64,000 nt of DNA from Calditrichia bacterium (GCA_020635015.1 JACKAP010000011.1:62001-126000); one strand, 5' to 3'; shown: positions 42,201 through 50,579, numbered from the stretch's first letter. Program-made: numbers and translations. Notes: generated by a model from the letters alone, not told the origin.

Positions 42201-42953
42201 TCCGACTACCTGGTCGAATTCGGTGAGCCGGGCTTTGCCAATAGCACCGAGTTCGTCTGGCGCCGCACCAACACCCAGTCGATCACCTTCCCGGCCAAGC
42301 CGATTAATTTCCGGGTGAAGGATAAAGGCACCGACGAGTATATCAATGTCGGCTTCATGGAAGCGGTAGGCCTGGGCACCCCAAATGAAGGCATCTTTGA
42401 CGCCACTCCCGTGCAAACCGACATCATTGTCTTCCTGGAGGAGGATGATAACGGCGAGCAGCAGATCACCTGGAGCATGAAATACCAGACCGGATCGGTC
42501 ATTAATGACAGCACCAAGTCGTTCCCGGCAGCGGGCGATTTCTTCGACTATGTGCTGGATAAGCCTTTCCTCTCGGCGGATGTCTGGGAGTTTACTACCA
42601 AAGGTGAATCGGTGGATCAGGCACAGGCGAAAGCAGATTTGGACCGGATCAAAGTGGTGCCCAATCCCTATCTGGCGGCTTCCCGCTTCGAGACCCGCAA
42701 TCCCTTTACCCGGGGGCGGGGACCGCGGCGGATCCACTTTAACCATCTCCCCAAAGAGTGCACCATCCGGATCTTTACGGTGAGCGGGGAACTGGTCGAT
42801 GTCATCGAGCATAACAGCTCCCTGGATGATGGATCCGCCGAATGGGATCTGTTGACTAAAGACAATCTCGATGTGTCCTATGGGGTTTACATCTACCATA
42901 TTCAGGCACCGGGTGTCGGCGAAAAAGTTGGTAAATTCGCCATCATTAAATAA
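39270..42953 (+). CDS. Large secreted protein with calcium-binding-like loops and T9SS sorting domain (1227 aa)
   Basis: ATG 39270 starts a signal peptide (LRFTLILLWCATGGLLAQ). ATG 39240, overlapping the previous stop, would add 10 residues and spoil it. The middle contains repeated acidic loops such as RIDNDGDGE, IDDNGNGLIDED, FIDNDGNGED and GIDNDHDGAIDEG, reminiscent of thrombospondin-3 or dockerin calcium loops. Fibronectin-like strands follow (GVPGDKQVTLYWD, YEGYRLYRS-like), then a sorting region IKVVPNPYLAASRFE and IRIFTVSGELVDVIE ending GKFAIIK. It is secreted by T9SS and anchored or released at the surface. Sitting directly after the TonB receptor, it may take the place of a SusD-type partner (inference). 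No catalytic domain recognised. Confidence 0.85.
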   Translation: MWNSHFLRFTLILLWCATGGLLAQHVPSKERADESLRRKTDIDGNNVRATTFNTGLTGRTGGTATDEIAYEWPKNSDHEHVALTAVWVGAEFPDIMDLDGDPLRILDAIQYRESPDGESWNFEPVPGYNNASYLEELDVDGVPTGNKKVGIAKSTDPNSWPSGGWADKFEDDNDPGWIGSWNGFFGKNVFNADQELFYKMGDDLYDRKLGIFQPDSTDLTRGGLGILGEVRIMSWSQILINDVVFVITNYQNDGTTDIGKMSFTIWLADVIGNNTQNDRMNYDLLNDLATMDDDEQGWGSVGVAFLETPGNNEDRIDNDGDGEVGPIVTESMLVGEIRGNYIDDNGNGLIDEDTTHIAFSSSSGTAEGVTYADRIDNDGNGEANSPLITSTMISQASIDVWKRWPPNPAGDPLQNGAIHLLLVEEDDEGFAFKDFIDNDGNGEDSSNVVTQAMIDEAAGDFYRRYKVPGTNIILYDLGQEDLGHIYADGIDNDHDGAIDEGIDEGIDEMVDESRDDGVDNDGDWDPVTDDVGLDGVADTGDRGEGDGIPTSGSGTPFPGEPNVDKTDVSESDQLGITNVQRFPAGSLNFSAQPDRYFWLEYMVPGEFWRLAPGQLEEGENDLTAASSFFPMDAGNTERFSYAVILGEDPEDVLSNREKAQETYNADYQFAKAPAVPILRGVPGDKQVTLYWDSEAEMSYDNFLFKLGFPGFDFEGYRLYRSQDPAFQDIFTITDGQGVRTFLKPIAQWDVRDGWSGYSDVDINGIKFYLGANTGLKHSYVDTDVENGITYYYALTSYDFGAPPFNIAPSESPILVVVNELGEARLGKNVVKVTPDAPVAGYQPAEVTDLTRISGTASGEINFDIVDPRLIQDGHTYQITFTDTLIPGATQTAKDTLTTKAFTLVDVTNLAGVDTLIKDDTAPVSKLEAPLVDGIRLSFVNPRLVQVNTSESNQSRLDMHAVNFRVFKEGVTVGVQKPSDYLVEFGEPGFANSTEFVWRRTNTQSITFPAKPINFRVKDKGTDEYINVGFMEAVGLGTPNEGIFDATPVQTDIIVFLEEDDNGEQQITWSMKYQTGSVINDSTKSFPAAGDFFDYVLDKPFLSADVWEFTTKGESVDQAQAKADLDRIKVVPNPYLAASRFETRNPFTRGRGPRRIHFNHLPKECTIRIFTVSGELVDVIEHNSSLDDGSAEWDLLTKDNLDVSYGVYIYHIQAPGVGEKVGKFAIIK

Positions 42954-42964
42954 TCGCCACCGGA

Positions 42965-42998
42965 ACCGGGGTGGGGGCCGGGCGGCTTCGACCCCGGT
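42965..42998. terminator. GC-rich hairpin after the large T9SS gene
   Basis: The stem ACCGGGGT/ACCCCGGT is separated by an 18-base GC-rich loop. It is not followed by a T-run, so termination is possible but unproven. Confidence 0.4.
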
Positions 42999-43050
42999 AA
43001 AAATGCGAAAAAGACCCGAAATTTATGAATAAAGATAAAAGGAGTTTACA

Positions 43051-44073
43051 GTGAGACGTTTGATAAGATTGCTCCTTATTGTAGTAATGACGATGACAGG
43101 CCTCAGCCTGCAGGCGCAGGAAGTGACCAAGGTGGGCACGACGGCTGCGAAATTCCTGAGCATTCCGGTGGGCGCGCGCGCGCTGGCGATGGGGGGCGCC
43201 TATACCGCTCTGGCCAATGACGCCAGTGCCATCTACTGGAATCCGGGCGGGTTGGCCCAGGTGAGCAACCGGGAAGTATTCTTCATGCACAGCGAATGGC
43301 TGGCTGATATCAATTTCGATCACTTCGCGCTGGCCCTGGGCAGCGGTAATATGGGGACCTTCGGCCTGAGCATCACCGCCATGACCATCGGGGAGATGGA
43401 AGTGACCACCGAAGATCAGCCGGAAGGCACCGGGGAATTCTTTGACGCCTCCAGCTTTGCCTTCGGACTTACCTTCTCCCGGCGGATCACGGAAGATTTT
43501 ATGATCGGCGCCAACGTGAAATACGTGCTGGAAAAGATCTGGAGCAGCTCCGCCTCCGGCATTGGGGTGGACATCGGCACCATTTTCAATACGCCCTTCT
43601 ACGGCGTACGTTTTGGTACCGCCATCTCCAACTTCGGCACCAAGATGAAGATGTCCGGCGACAACCTGCTGGTGCGTAAGGATATCGATCCCGGCACCAC
43701 CGGCAATAACGATGATGTCAATGCCATCCTGGAAACCGACAAGTTCGATCTGCCGCTCAACCTGCGCATCGGGCTGTCGCGGGATTTTAATCTTAATGAG
43801 CAGAACCGCTTCACCCTGGCGGTGGATGCCCTCTATCCCAACGACAATCAGCAGAGCCTGAACGTCGGGGCGGAATACGCTGCATTCAATGAGATGATTT
43901 TCCTGCGCGGCGGCTACCGGGCATTGTTCCAGGATGACAGCCAGGAAGAATTTGTGCTCGGCGCCGGTTTAAAATACAAATTCGGCACTCTCGGGGTGAG
44001 TCTGGATTATGCTTTCCAATCCTGGGCGCTGCTGGAGAATGTGCATCAGTATTCGCTGGTGTTGAATTTTTGA
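43051..44073 (+). CDS. PorV/PorQ-family outer-membrane protein
   Basis: A 340-residue outer-membrane beta-barrel with a signal peptide (LLLIVVMTMTGLSLQAQ) and the family start KVGTTAAKFLSIPVGARALA, then MGGAYTALANDASAIYWNPG, the UPF0164/PorV signature. The start is GTG 43051 with an AAAGGAG site. PorV acts with the T9SS translocon as the shuttle that receives cargo sorting domains at the outer surface; related family members serve other roles. Its position between T9SS cargo genes suggests a cluster-specific T9SS factor. No other T9SS components are in the window. Confidence 0.88.
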   Translation: MRRLIRLLLIVVMTMTGLSLQAQEVTKVGTTAAKFLSIPVGARALAMGGAYTALANDASAIYWNPGGLAQVSNREVFFMHSEWLADINFDHFALALGSGNMGTFGLSITAMTIGEMEVTTEDQPEGTGEFFDASSFAFGLTFSRRITEDFMIGANVKYVLEKIWSSSASGIGVDIGTIFNTPFYGVRFGTAISNFGTKMKMSGDNLLVRKDIDPGTTGNNDDVNAILETDKFDLPLNLRIGLSRDFNLNEQNRFTLAVDALYPNDNQQSLNVGAEYAAFNEMIFLRGGYRALFQDDSQEEFVLGAGLKYKFGTLGVSLDYAFQSWALLENVHQYSLVLNF

Positions 44074-44215
44074 CAGGGTTAAAAACGATAATGTTGAAAG
44101 ATTTTTTAAACAAAGTACTAACACATCAACTTAAAAATTGAATTCCGGGTTCTTTAATTCACTAAAACAATTTAACCCTAATTCAATCAACCAAATCCTA
44201 ATGGAGGTAGTATTT

Positions 44216-45730
44216 ATGAAAGGTTTTACAACCATAATTGCTGCATTGGCGCTGTTGGCGCTGATGTTTAGCGGGCTGCAGGCCCAGGATGACATCACCT
44301 TCCAGGTGAACATGAGTGTTCAGTCTGACGAAGGTCAGTTCGATCCCGGCGCCGGCGATATTGTGGTCGTGCGCGGCGAATTTAACGGTTGGGCCGGCAC
44401 CAACGAGCAACTGACTGATGCCAATACCGATGAAATCTACGACGGCACGTTCAATATTAGCACCGGCACCAGCCCGCAGTTCTACAAATTCGTGATCGTC
44501 AGTGGCAGCGGCGACTTCTGGGAAGGCGACCCGAACCGCGAAGTGGTCCTGACCGGCTCCCCGCAGACGCTGCCGGTGGTGTGGTTCAATCGCGACTCGG
44601 TTGCCAATGTGTTTGTCGATGGCACGGTGTTGTTCCAGATTAACATGGAAGCGGCCACCGCGGTTGGTCTGTTCGATGCCGCCAACAACGACAGCGTGTT
44701 CGCCTACGGCTCTTTCAACAACTGGGGACCGAATGATGACAACTTCCTGATGGATAACATCTTCGGCGATCCGTTTGGTTATGAGCTGAATGCCAACATT
44801 AATGCGGAAGTCGGCTCGAATATTCTCTACAAGCACTATCTGGATCGCGATGACACCGCTTTCGACGGATGGGAAGAGCCGGCCACCCAGGGCGGCGGTA
44901 ACCGCATTGTGAATTATGCAGGGACCACTACCCAGACCGAAGACATGCGCTGGTTCATGGATATTCCCAATGAAGGTGTGATCTCTTCCGGTTCCGTCAC
45001 CGTGCATCTGTCGGTTGACATGACCCCGGCGACCGCTCTGTCTGATCCGTTTGATCCGGCGGTGGACAATGTCTACCTCTCCGGCGAAGACCAGTTCTTT
45101 GGCTGGACCCAGGGCTGGGATCCGCAGCGTGGGGTGCAGGGAAGCCTGGTGTTTACCGACGACAACAGCGACATGGTCTATGAACTGACCATGACCTTGA
45201 ACACGCCCACTTACTATGCGCTGGTCTACCGGGTGTGCTTCGGTGAAACCGCTGATGCGACCACCTGCGAAGGCGGCGGATTTGACTTCGGTAAGAGCCG
45301 TTCCCGTTATATCTGGAATGGCAGCTCAATTCCCACTGACCACACTTTCCCGATGGACGTATATACCCAGGATCCCCCGCTGGTGGTGGAACCCCATCCC
45401 CATGCGGCGATTGTCGGCCTGGAATATGACCTGCCCGGCGAAGTGCTGCCGGCCACTTATAGCCTGAGCCAGAACTATCCCAACCCCTTCAACCCGGAAA
45501 CCACCATCCAGTTCTCGCTCAGCAGCAACAGCGATGTCAGCCTGGTGATCTACAACGCCCTCGGCCAGCAAGTGCGCAATCTCTATAGCGGCAACGTTCA
45601 GCCCGGCACCCACCGCTATACCTGGAACGGCACCAACGATGCCGGCAACCCGGTAACCTCCGGTGTGTATTTCTACAAGCTGAATGTCGACAACCAGTCC
45701 TCCGTGCGCAAGATGGTGCTGATGCGCTAA
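44216..45730 (+). CDS. Secreted CBM-like protein with T9SS sorting domain, paralog 1 (504 aa)
   Basis: ATG 44216 is preferred over an in-frame ATG at 44201, which forms part of the ATGGAGG ribosome site. Signal peptide: LALLALMFSGLQAQ. Three related beta-sandwich repeats follow. Each has a segment like VVVRGEFNGWAG or VFAYGSFNNWGPND and an aromatic-rich strand, reminiscent of CBM20/CBM48-type starch-binding modules. YRVCFGETADATTCEGGG and RYIWNG come next, then the linker YPNPFNPETT and a T9SS type A domain ending RKMVLMR. It probably binds starch at the cell surface. A paralog is at 53891-55411, with conserved body but a different sorting domain. Confidence 0.85.
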   Translation: MKGFTTIIAALALLALMFSGLQAQDDITFQVNMSVQSDEGQFDPGAGDIVVVRGEFNGWAGTNEQLTDANTDEIYDGTFNISTGTSPQFYKFVIVSGSGDFWEGDPNREVVLTGSPQTLPVVWFNRDSVANVFVDGTVLFQINMEAATAVGLFDAANNDSVFAYGSFNNWGPNDDNFLMDNIFGDPFGYELNANINAEVGSNILYKHYLDRDDTAFDGWEEPATQGGGNRIVNYAGTTTQTEDMRWFMDIPNEGVISSGSVTVHLSVDMTPATALSDPFDPAVDNVYLSGEDQFFGWTQGWDPQRGVQGSLVFTDDNSDMVYELTMTLNTPTYYALVYRVCFGETADATTCEGGGFDFGKSRSRYIWNGSSIPTDHTFPMDVYTQDPPLVVEPHPHAAIVGLEYDLPGEVLPATYSLSQNYPNPFNPETTIQFSLSSNSDVSLVIYNALGQQVRNLYSGNVQPGTHRYTWNGTNDAGNPVTSGVYFYKLNVDNQSSVRKMVLMR

Positions 45731-45762
45731 GGTGGCTGATTGACGTTTGATGTGTTTTTTAC

Positions 45763-45797
45763 CGGAGACCCGAATGGTTCATTCGGGTCTCCGTTTA
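45763..45797. terminator. Strong hairpin terminator after CBM-like paralog 1
   Basis: Two 14-bp perfect arms (CGGAGACCCGAATG and its complement) flank a 3-base loop and are followed by TTTAAT. A T-run also precedes the stem, so it could work in both directions. Confidence 0.8.
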
Positions 45798-45812
45798 ATG
45801 GGCGATTAATAA

Positions 45813-45916
45813 ATGGTATATGGGTAGAAGGGAGAATGGGGGAATGGGTGAATCGCCAATGTGAACGTATTCGTTTCAGTGAACCCATACACTCATATAC
45901 CCATCTACCCATATAC
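45813..45916. repeat. ATGGGT tract with inverted ACCCAT partner
   Basis: The left block iterates ATGGGTAGAAGGGAGAATGG; the right block iterates ACCCATACACTCATATACCC. Same family as at 12008 and 27599. Confidence 0.8.
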
Positions 45917-45943
45917 AATAAATGATATTTGAGCTATCTGTGT

Positions 45944-45981
45944 TTTCTGTAGCCGCACTATTCATAGTGCGGCTACAGAAA
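45944..45981. repeat. Perfect 18-bp-arm palindrome upstream of malE
   Basis: The arms 45944-45961 and 45964-45981 (core AGCCGCACTAT-TC-ATAGTGCGGCT) are exact complements around two bases. The element ends 31 bases before the ATG of malE, where it could be an operator, a cruciform or an mRNA hairpin. Confidence 0.9.
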
Positions 45982-46012
45982 GCGCAATTTAGCGCGTTTG
46001 TAAGAGATAATC

Positions 46013-47302
46013 ATGAAATTCAAATCCAATCTGTTCAGCTCCTATAAACGAGAACCGGCGGTCGCCAACCCCTGGCTGAAAATTGTGCTGCTCCTGCTTG
46101 CGCTGATCCTCCTCTCCGGCTGCGCCTCCGACACCTCCAAACGGATCGTGATCTGGAGCAGCCTGCGCCCGGTGGAACGGGATTTCCTGCAGCAGAAGCT
46201 GGAGGAGTTCAATCAACGCTATCCGGAATATCAGTTCCAGCAGTTGTACTATCAGACGGAAGAACTGCGCCCCAATTATATGGTTTCCGCCCTGGCCGGC
46301 AAGGGACCGGCGATCATCCACACCGCCAGCGATAATATCGGTCCGCTATCTGAACTGGAAGTGATCATGCCCCTGGAGGGCCTGTTTACCCCGGCTTTCC
46401 TCGACAGCTTCCTGACCGAGCCGTTTTCCGCCAATACCTGGCTGAATGGGCACCTCTACCAGATTGCCGACCGGGTGGGCAATCACCTGGCGCTGGTCTA
46501 CAATAAGGAATTTGTGTCAAAGCCACCGGAGACCATCGACGAATTGATCGAAATGGGCCAACAGATCGCGGTGGACGGCGACAACGACGGGGAGATCGAC
46601 CGCTACGCCCTGGCCTGGAATTTTATTGAGCCCTACTTCGTGGTGCCGTTTCTGGGATTGTATGATGGCTGGATCCTCGACCAAAATAACCGGCCCACCC
46701 TCAACACCCCGGCGATGGTGCAGGCGGCGCAATTGATTTACGACCTGGCCAACAAATACAAAATTATCCCCAAAGAATGCGACTACGAGACCGCCAACGC
46801 CCTGTTTCTGGATGGCAAGGCGGCGATGATCATCAACGGTCCCTGGTCCTGGGGAACCTACCTGAAGCGGGGGATGGATATCGGCCTGGCGCGGATTCCC
46901 CGCAATGCCCAGACCGGCAGTTGGGCCACCCCGATCGTTTCCCCGGTAGGGTATATGCTGAACGTTAATTTGAAAGGGGAGGCGCTGAAAATTTCGGTGG
47001 AGCTGGTTAAATTTCTGACTTCGCCGGAAGTAGAGCTGGAATTTTGCCGCCAGTTTAACCTGATCCCCTCGCGGAAGGATTTGCTGGAGGATCCCTCCTT
47101 ACAGCAGGACCCGCTTTACCGGGCGGCGCTCGACCAGATGCGGGTGGGCCAGCCGATGCCGGTGATCACCGAACTGCGCTGGATCTGGGACGCCATGCGC
47201 CCGGGATACCAGGGCATCTTCACCGGCACCTATACCCCGGAGGAAGCGGCGAAAGATATGCAAAGCCTGGCGGAGAAGCTGATCCGGGAGAACCGGGAGT
47301 AG
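46013..47302 (+). CDS. malE: ABC transporter sugar-binding lipoprotein (MalE-like)
   Basis: A 429-residue extracytoplasmic solute-binding protein of the maltose/multiple-sugar family. A hydrophobic segment LKIVLLLLALILLSGCASD carries a lipobox Cys, preceded by an unusually long basic N-region (about 20 residues). IVIWSSLRPVERDFLQQKLE starts the mature fold; ADRVGNHLALVYNKEF, DGKAAMIINGPWSWGTYLK and VELVKFLTSPEV are conserved segments. It would deliver malto-oligosaccharides to the permeases downstream. A loop VDGDNDGEIDRY is calcium-binding-like. Start ATG 46013. Confidence 0.9.
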   Translation: MKFKSNLFSSYKREPAVANPWLKIVLLLLALILLSGCASDTSKRIVIWSSLRPVERDFLQQKLEEFNQRYPEYQFQQLYYQTEELRPNYMVSALAGKGPAIIHTASDNIGPLSELEVIMPLEGLFTPAFLDSFLTEPFSANTWLNGHLYQIADRVGNHLALVYNKEFVSKPPETIDELIEMGQQIAVDGDNDGEIDRYALAWNFIEPYFVVPFLGLYDGWILDQNNRPTLNTPAMVQAAQLIYDLANKYKIIPKECDYETANALFLDGKAAMIINGPWSWGTYLKRGMDIGLARIPRNAQTGSWATPIVSPVGYMLNVNLKGEALKISVELVKFLTSPEVELEFCRQFNLIPSRKDLLEDPSLQQDPLYRAALDQMRVGQPMPVITELRWIWDAMRPGYQGIFTGTYTPEEAAKDMQSLAEKLIRENRE

Positions 47303-47318
47303 CGCGCTGCGCGCGCTG

Positions 47319-47462
47319 CATGGGGCAAAGGGCATGGGGCAACTACTCTGTGTATCATACTTGTGTCGGCTTACCAGGTAAATGTCACGAAGAGAATATT
47401 TTACCTCAGAATGAATACAATGAAAGTAGTTGCCCCATGCCCCATGCCCTTTGCCCCATGCA
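47319..47462. repeat. Inverted repeat, CATGGGGCAAAGGGCATGGGG family
   Basis: The left arm (47319-47347, from CATGGGGCAAAGGGCATGG) and right arm (about 47426-47462) are complementary except for one extra CCCCAT unit on the right. They enclose about 78 bases between malE and malF. Confidence 0.85.
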
Positions 47463-47547
47463 AAGCATCACCCAAACGTATTTTTGGCTGCACTTGTGCA
47501 AGTTTAGACGGCTCTAATCAACGCTCAAAACTGACGGAGACCCTCTC

Positions 47548-48444
47548 GTGGCGGCAGTAACCAAACATGGCAACATCAACCGGCTGGCGTATCTGTTTTT
47601 GCTGCCGGCATTCCTGATGCTGGGACTGGTGGTAATCTACCCCTTTGTCTACAATGTGATCATCTCCTTCTCCAACATGAACTTGACCCACTTCCGCGAT
47701 TGGAAACTCAGCGGTCTCGGAAATTACCTGCAGGTGCTCTCCGAGGATAATTTCTGGTATTATTTCTTCAAGACCGTATTATGGACGGTTCTCAACCTGA
47801 CCTTTCACGTGGGCATCGGGGTGTTCCTGGCGCTGATCCTCAATAAGGATATCAAGGGCAAGACCATCTACCGCACCTTACTGATCCTCCCCTGGGCGGT
47901 GCCGCAATACATTACCGCCCTCACCTGGCGAGGCATGTTCAATTCTGAATACGGGGCGGTCAATCTGGTGCTGGAGCAGCTCTTTGGGGTGCAGGTGGCC
48001 TGGCTCTCCACCGAATGGGGCGCTTTTGCCGCCTGTCTGATCACCAACATCTGGCTGGGGTTTCCTTTTATGATGGTGATCGCCCTGGGCGGGCTGCAGA
48101 GTATTCCTGATGACCTCTACGAAGCGGCGGATATTGACGGCGCCACTGCCTGGCAGAAGTTCTGGAACATCACCATGCCGATGCTCCGCCCGGTGATGGT
48201 GCCGGCGATTACCCTGGGGGTGATCTGGACCTTCAACAATTTCAATGTGGTGTGGCTGGTGAGCAACGGCGGCGAGCCTTCCGAAACCACCCACATCCTG
48301 GTCAGTTGGGTCTACCGGGCCGCGTTCTTCTACTACCGGATGGGTTATGCCGCGGCATTTTCCATGATCATCTTCCTGATCCTGTTCGTCTTCGGCTGGC
48401 GCTTTATCCGCAAGACCAGCGCCACGGAGAATGTGTATGGATGA
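47548..48444 (+). CDS. malF: ABC sugar permease (MalF-like)
   Basis: A 298-residue inner-membrane permease with six predicted helices. It starts at GTG 47548 after a GGAG site. The EAA loop reads DDLYEAADIDGATAWQKFWN, followed by ITMPMLRPVMVPA, the docking site for the ATPase. It is shorter than E. coli MalF and like the MsmF/LacF-type subunits. It pairs with the MalG-like gene and the MalE-like lipoprotein. No ATPase gene accompanies them, so a shared MsmX/MalK-type ATPase elsewhere is expected. Confidence 0.93.
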   Translation: MAAVTKHGNINRLAYLFLLPAFLMLGLVVIYPFVYNVIISFSNMNLTHFRDWKLSGLGNYLQVLSEDNFWYYFFKTVLWTVLNLTFHVGIGVFLALILNKDIKGKTIYRTLLILPWAVPQYITALTWRGMFNSEYGAVNLVLEQLFGVQVAWLSTEWGAFAACLITNIWLGFPFMMVIALGGLQSIPDDLYEAADIDGATAWQKFWNITMPMLRPVMVPAITLGVIWTFNNFNVVWLVSNGGEPSETTHILVSWVYRAAFFYYRMGYAAAFSMIIFLILFVFGWRFIRKTSATENVYG

Positions 48445-48498
48445 GTTGTTTCTTGATAAATGTGCTGTAATCAGGTCTCCTGGACTTATAAATGCGTT

Positions 48499-48581
48499 AT
48501 TGGTTGTTGGTCTTTGGCTTTGGATTTTTGTCTATGCCCGTTCTTTAGAAATAACCAACAACCAATAACCAACAACCAATG
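48499..48581. repeat. TTGGTTGTTGGT tract with inverted AACCAACAACCAAT partner
   Basis: The left block lies at 48499-48530 and the right at 48552-48581, in the malF-malG gap. The same family occurs at 49477-49550 and 58718-58752. Confidence 0.8.
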
Positions 48582-48627
48582 GCTAATACTGAGCTTTAAA
48601 CTTTGAATACTGATGAGGCAGTGTAAC

Positions 48628-49470
48628 ATGGCAAAACCACGCGATCTATCTCTGAAAGGTAAAATCGGCGCTCACATTGTGCTGATCTTGTTCACCCTGT
48701 TCTCCATCTACCCGGTACTGCGGGTGTTCTCGATCTCCATCCGTCCGGGGGAACGGCTACTGACCAAATCGCTGGCGATCATCCCGGAGGGCGCCAATTT
48801 TCATTCCTATTACCGGCTGTTCTTTGAAGAGCCCTTCCTGATCTGGCTGCGCAACAGCCTCTTTATCTCCCTGGTGGTGACGGTGATCGGAGTCGGGCTG
48901 GCCACCACCGCCGGCTATGCCTTTTCCCGCTTCAAATTTCCCGGCCGTTCCGGGATGATGATCGGGTTGATCACCACCCAGATGTTCCCGGTGAGCATGC
49001 TGCTGCTGCCGCTATTCATCTTGTTGATTAAATTGAAATTATATGATTCGTTCCTGGGGTTGATCGTGGCCTATTCCGCCACCGCCCTGCCGTTTACCAT
49101 CTGGCAGATGAAGGGTTATTACGATACCATTCCCTACAGCCTGGAGGAAGCGGCGATGATCGACGGCGCCTCGCCGACCTACACCTTCTACCGGATCATC
49201 CTGCCGCTGGCAATGCCGGCGCTGGCCATCACCGCCCTCTTTTCTTTCATGAGCGCCTATTCGGAATACCTGGTGGCGGTGGTGCTGATCCAGAACACCG
49301 ATTATTTTACCTTGCCCCTGGGGCTGAAGAGTTTTCAATCGACCATGGAAGCCACCTGGGGCTTATATTCCGCCGGCGCTATTATCGTCAGCCTCCCGGT
49401 GGTGGCCCTGTTCATCTTCCTCAGCCGCTGGCTGATATCCGGCCTGACCCTGGGCAGCGTGAAAGGGTAA
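48628..49470 (+). CDS. malG: ABC sugar permease (MalG-like)
   Basis: A 280-residue six-helix permease. ATG 48628 is preferred to ATG 48613, which lies where the AGG ribosome site should be. The EAA loop is PYSLEEAAMIDGASPTYTFY followed by RIILPLAMPALAI. It forms the heterodimer with the MalF-like subunit. Unlike a tight operon, 183 bases of repeat-bearing DNA separate the two permease genes. Confidence 0.93.
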   Translation: MAKPRDLSLKGKIGAHIVLILFTLFSIYPVLRVFSISIRPGERLLTKSLAIIPEGANFHSYYRLFFEEPFLIWLRNSLFISLVVTVIGVGLATTAGYAFSRFKFPGRSGMMIGLITTQMFPVSMLLLPLFILLIKLKLYDSFLGLIVAYSATALPFTIWQMKGYYDTIPYSLEEAAMIDGASPTYTFYRIILPLAMPALAITALFSFMSAYSEYLVAVVLIQNTDYFTLPLGLKSFQSTMEATWGLYSAGAIIVSLPVVALFIFLSRWLISGLTLGSVKG

Positions 49471-49476
49471 ATGAAA

Positions 49477-49550
49477 TTGGTGGTTGGTTATTGGTGATTG
49501 GGAAAGACTGTGTAGACCAGAAACCAACGACCAAAAACCAACGACCAATA
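49477..49550. repeat. TTGGTGGTTGGTTATTGG tract with inverted partner
   Basis: The left block starts GAAATTGGTGGTTGG and the right block reads AAACCAACGACCAAAAACC. It lies between malG and the regulator gene. Confidence 0.8.
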
Positions 49551-49635
49551 AGAAAGCTGTCAGTTAACAAAACCTCGCATGGAGATGGTTTCCTCAAAGC
49601 CAATAACTGAGCAGTGGCACTAAGCGATAGGGAGA

Positions 49636-50541
49636 ATGATGCTGGAAAAAATTGCGAAAAGAATGTCGGATCTGGGGTTTACCCAGTACGAAGCGCGTGC
49701 CTATATCTGCCTGCTGCAGAACTTTCCGGCGACCCGTTACGAGATCAGCAAGAAAAGCGGTGTGCCGCGGTCGGCAATTTATGACGTGATTCAACGGCTG
49801 GAAAATCTCGGGGTGGTCAACGCTATTTCCACCAAACCGGAAAAATATGTGCCGCTGCCCCCGGATAAGTTCGTGGAATTGCTGGAGAATCGCTATAAGA
49901 ATAAGATCGAGGAGTTTTACGGCTGCGTCTCCAATCTGGAAGTGAGCATCGAGACCGAGAATCTCTGGAATATTACCGGTTATAAGAACATGATTCTCAA
50001 AGCCAAAGAGATGATTGCTAATGCGGAGAAAGACATTTACCTGTCCACCTGGAACCGGGAAATCCAGTCGCTGGAGCCGGAGTTGCGCGATGCCCATCAG
50101 CGCGGGGTCAAGGTGGTGGTGTTCTCATTTACCGAAACCATCGATTTTGGCCTGGTGTTCAGTTACGGCTTGAAGGAGAAAGTGCTGGAGCAGGCCTGGG
50201 ACCACAAAATTATTTTAGTGCGGGACATGGAGGAGCTGCTGATGGGCGAGGCCAACAAGGAAATTCCCCGCAAGGTGGCCTGGACCCAGAACAAGGCCAT
50301 CGTCAGCATCGCTGCCAATCATATTATCCTCGACATCACCCTCTACGGTCTGCGCCTGGGCGTAGACATCAGTGAGGTGGTTATCGAAACCCAGCCGGGC
50401 CAGCTGGGGCTGCTTGACCGTCTGCTGAAAGAGCGCTTCCCTGAGAATCCGATGTTCAATCATGATATCGCAGCGCTGCATGCCAATGATTTCAAAACTC
50501 TGGTGAAGGCGCATAAGACCGCAGTGGGAGGGGAGCGATAA
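49636..50541 (+). CDS. TrmB-family sugar-responsive transcriptional regulator
   Basis: A 301-residue protein with an N-terminal winged HTH (MSDLGFTQYEARAYICLLQN, ATRYEISKKSGVPRSAIYDV, IQRLENLGVV), a coiled helix, and a PLD-like effector-binding domain (EMIANAEKDIYLSTWNREIQ, RGVKVVVFSF, KAIVSIAANHIILDI). TrmB regulators control maltose/trehalose ABC transporters and amylases in archaea. Bacterial members are found next to sugar importers. It directly follows malG and precedes an amylase, so it is the probable local regulator. ATG 49636 and ATG 49639 are both possible; the latter has better spacing from GGAG. Confidence 0.92.
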   Translation: MMLEKIAKRMSDLGFTQYEARAYICLLQNFPATRYEISKKSGVPRSAIYDVIQRLENLGVVNAISTKPEKYVPLPPDKFVELLENRYKNKIEEFYGCVSNLEVSIETENLWNITGYKNMILKAKEMIANAEKDIYLSTWNREIQSLEPELRDAHQRGVKVVVFSFTETIDFGLVFSYGLKEKVLEQAWDHKIILVRDMEELLMGEANKEIPRKVAWTQNKAIVSIAANHIILDITLYGLRLGVDISEVVIETQPGQLGLLDRLLKERFPENPMFNHDIAALHANDFKTLVKAHKTAVGGER

Positions 50542-50549
50542 AAATGTCT

Positions 50550-50579
50550 GGTGCCACGCTCCGCGTGGCGCCCGGTTTT
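50550..50579 (+). terminator. Terminator after the TrmB-family gene
   Basis: The 10-bp stem GGTGCCACGC-TCC-GCGTGGCGCC (one G-T wobble) is followed by CGGTTTTT. A second hairpin, TCGACGC-TCT-GCGTCGA, lies at 50580-50596, with an inverted copy of its core at 50648-50660. Confidence 0.7.

Noticed and set aside
39855..42899. 1014-codon minus-strand ORF opposite the large T9SS gene
   Set aside because: An antisense artefact of the biased codon use (GAT/GAC-rich loops); the plus strand has signal peptide, ribosome site and sorting domain.
47517..47533. CGCTCAAAAC upstream of malF as another CarH box
   Set aside because: Only one half-site is present and no second CGCTCA follows at 9 bp; it overlaps the leader of malF.
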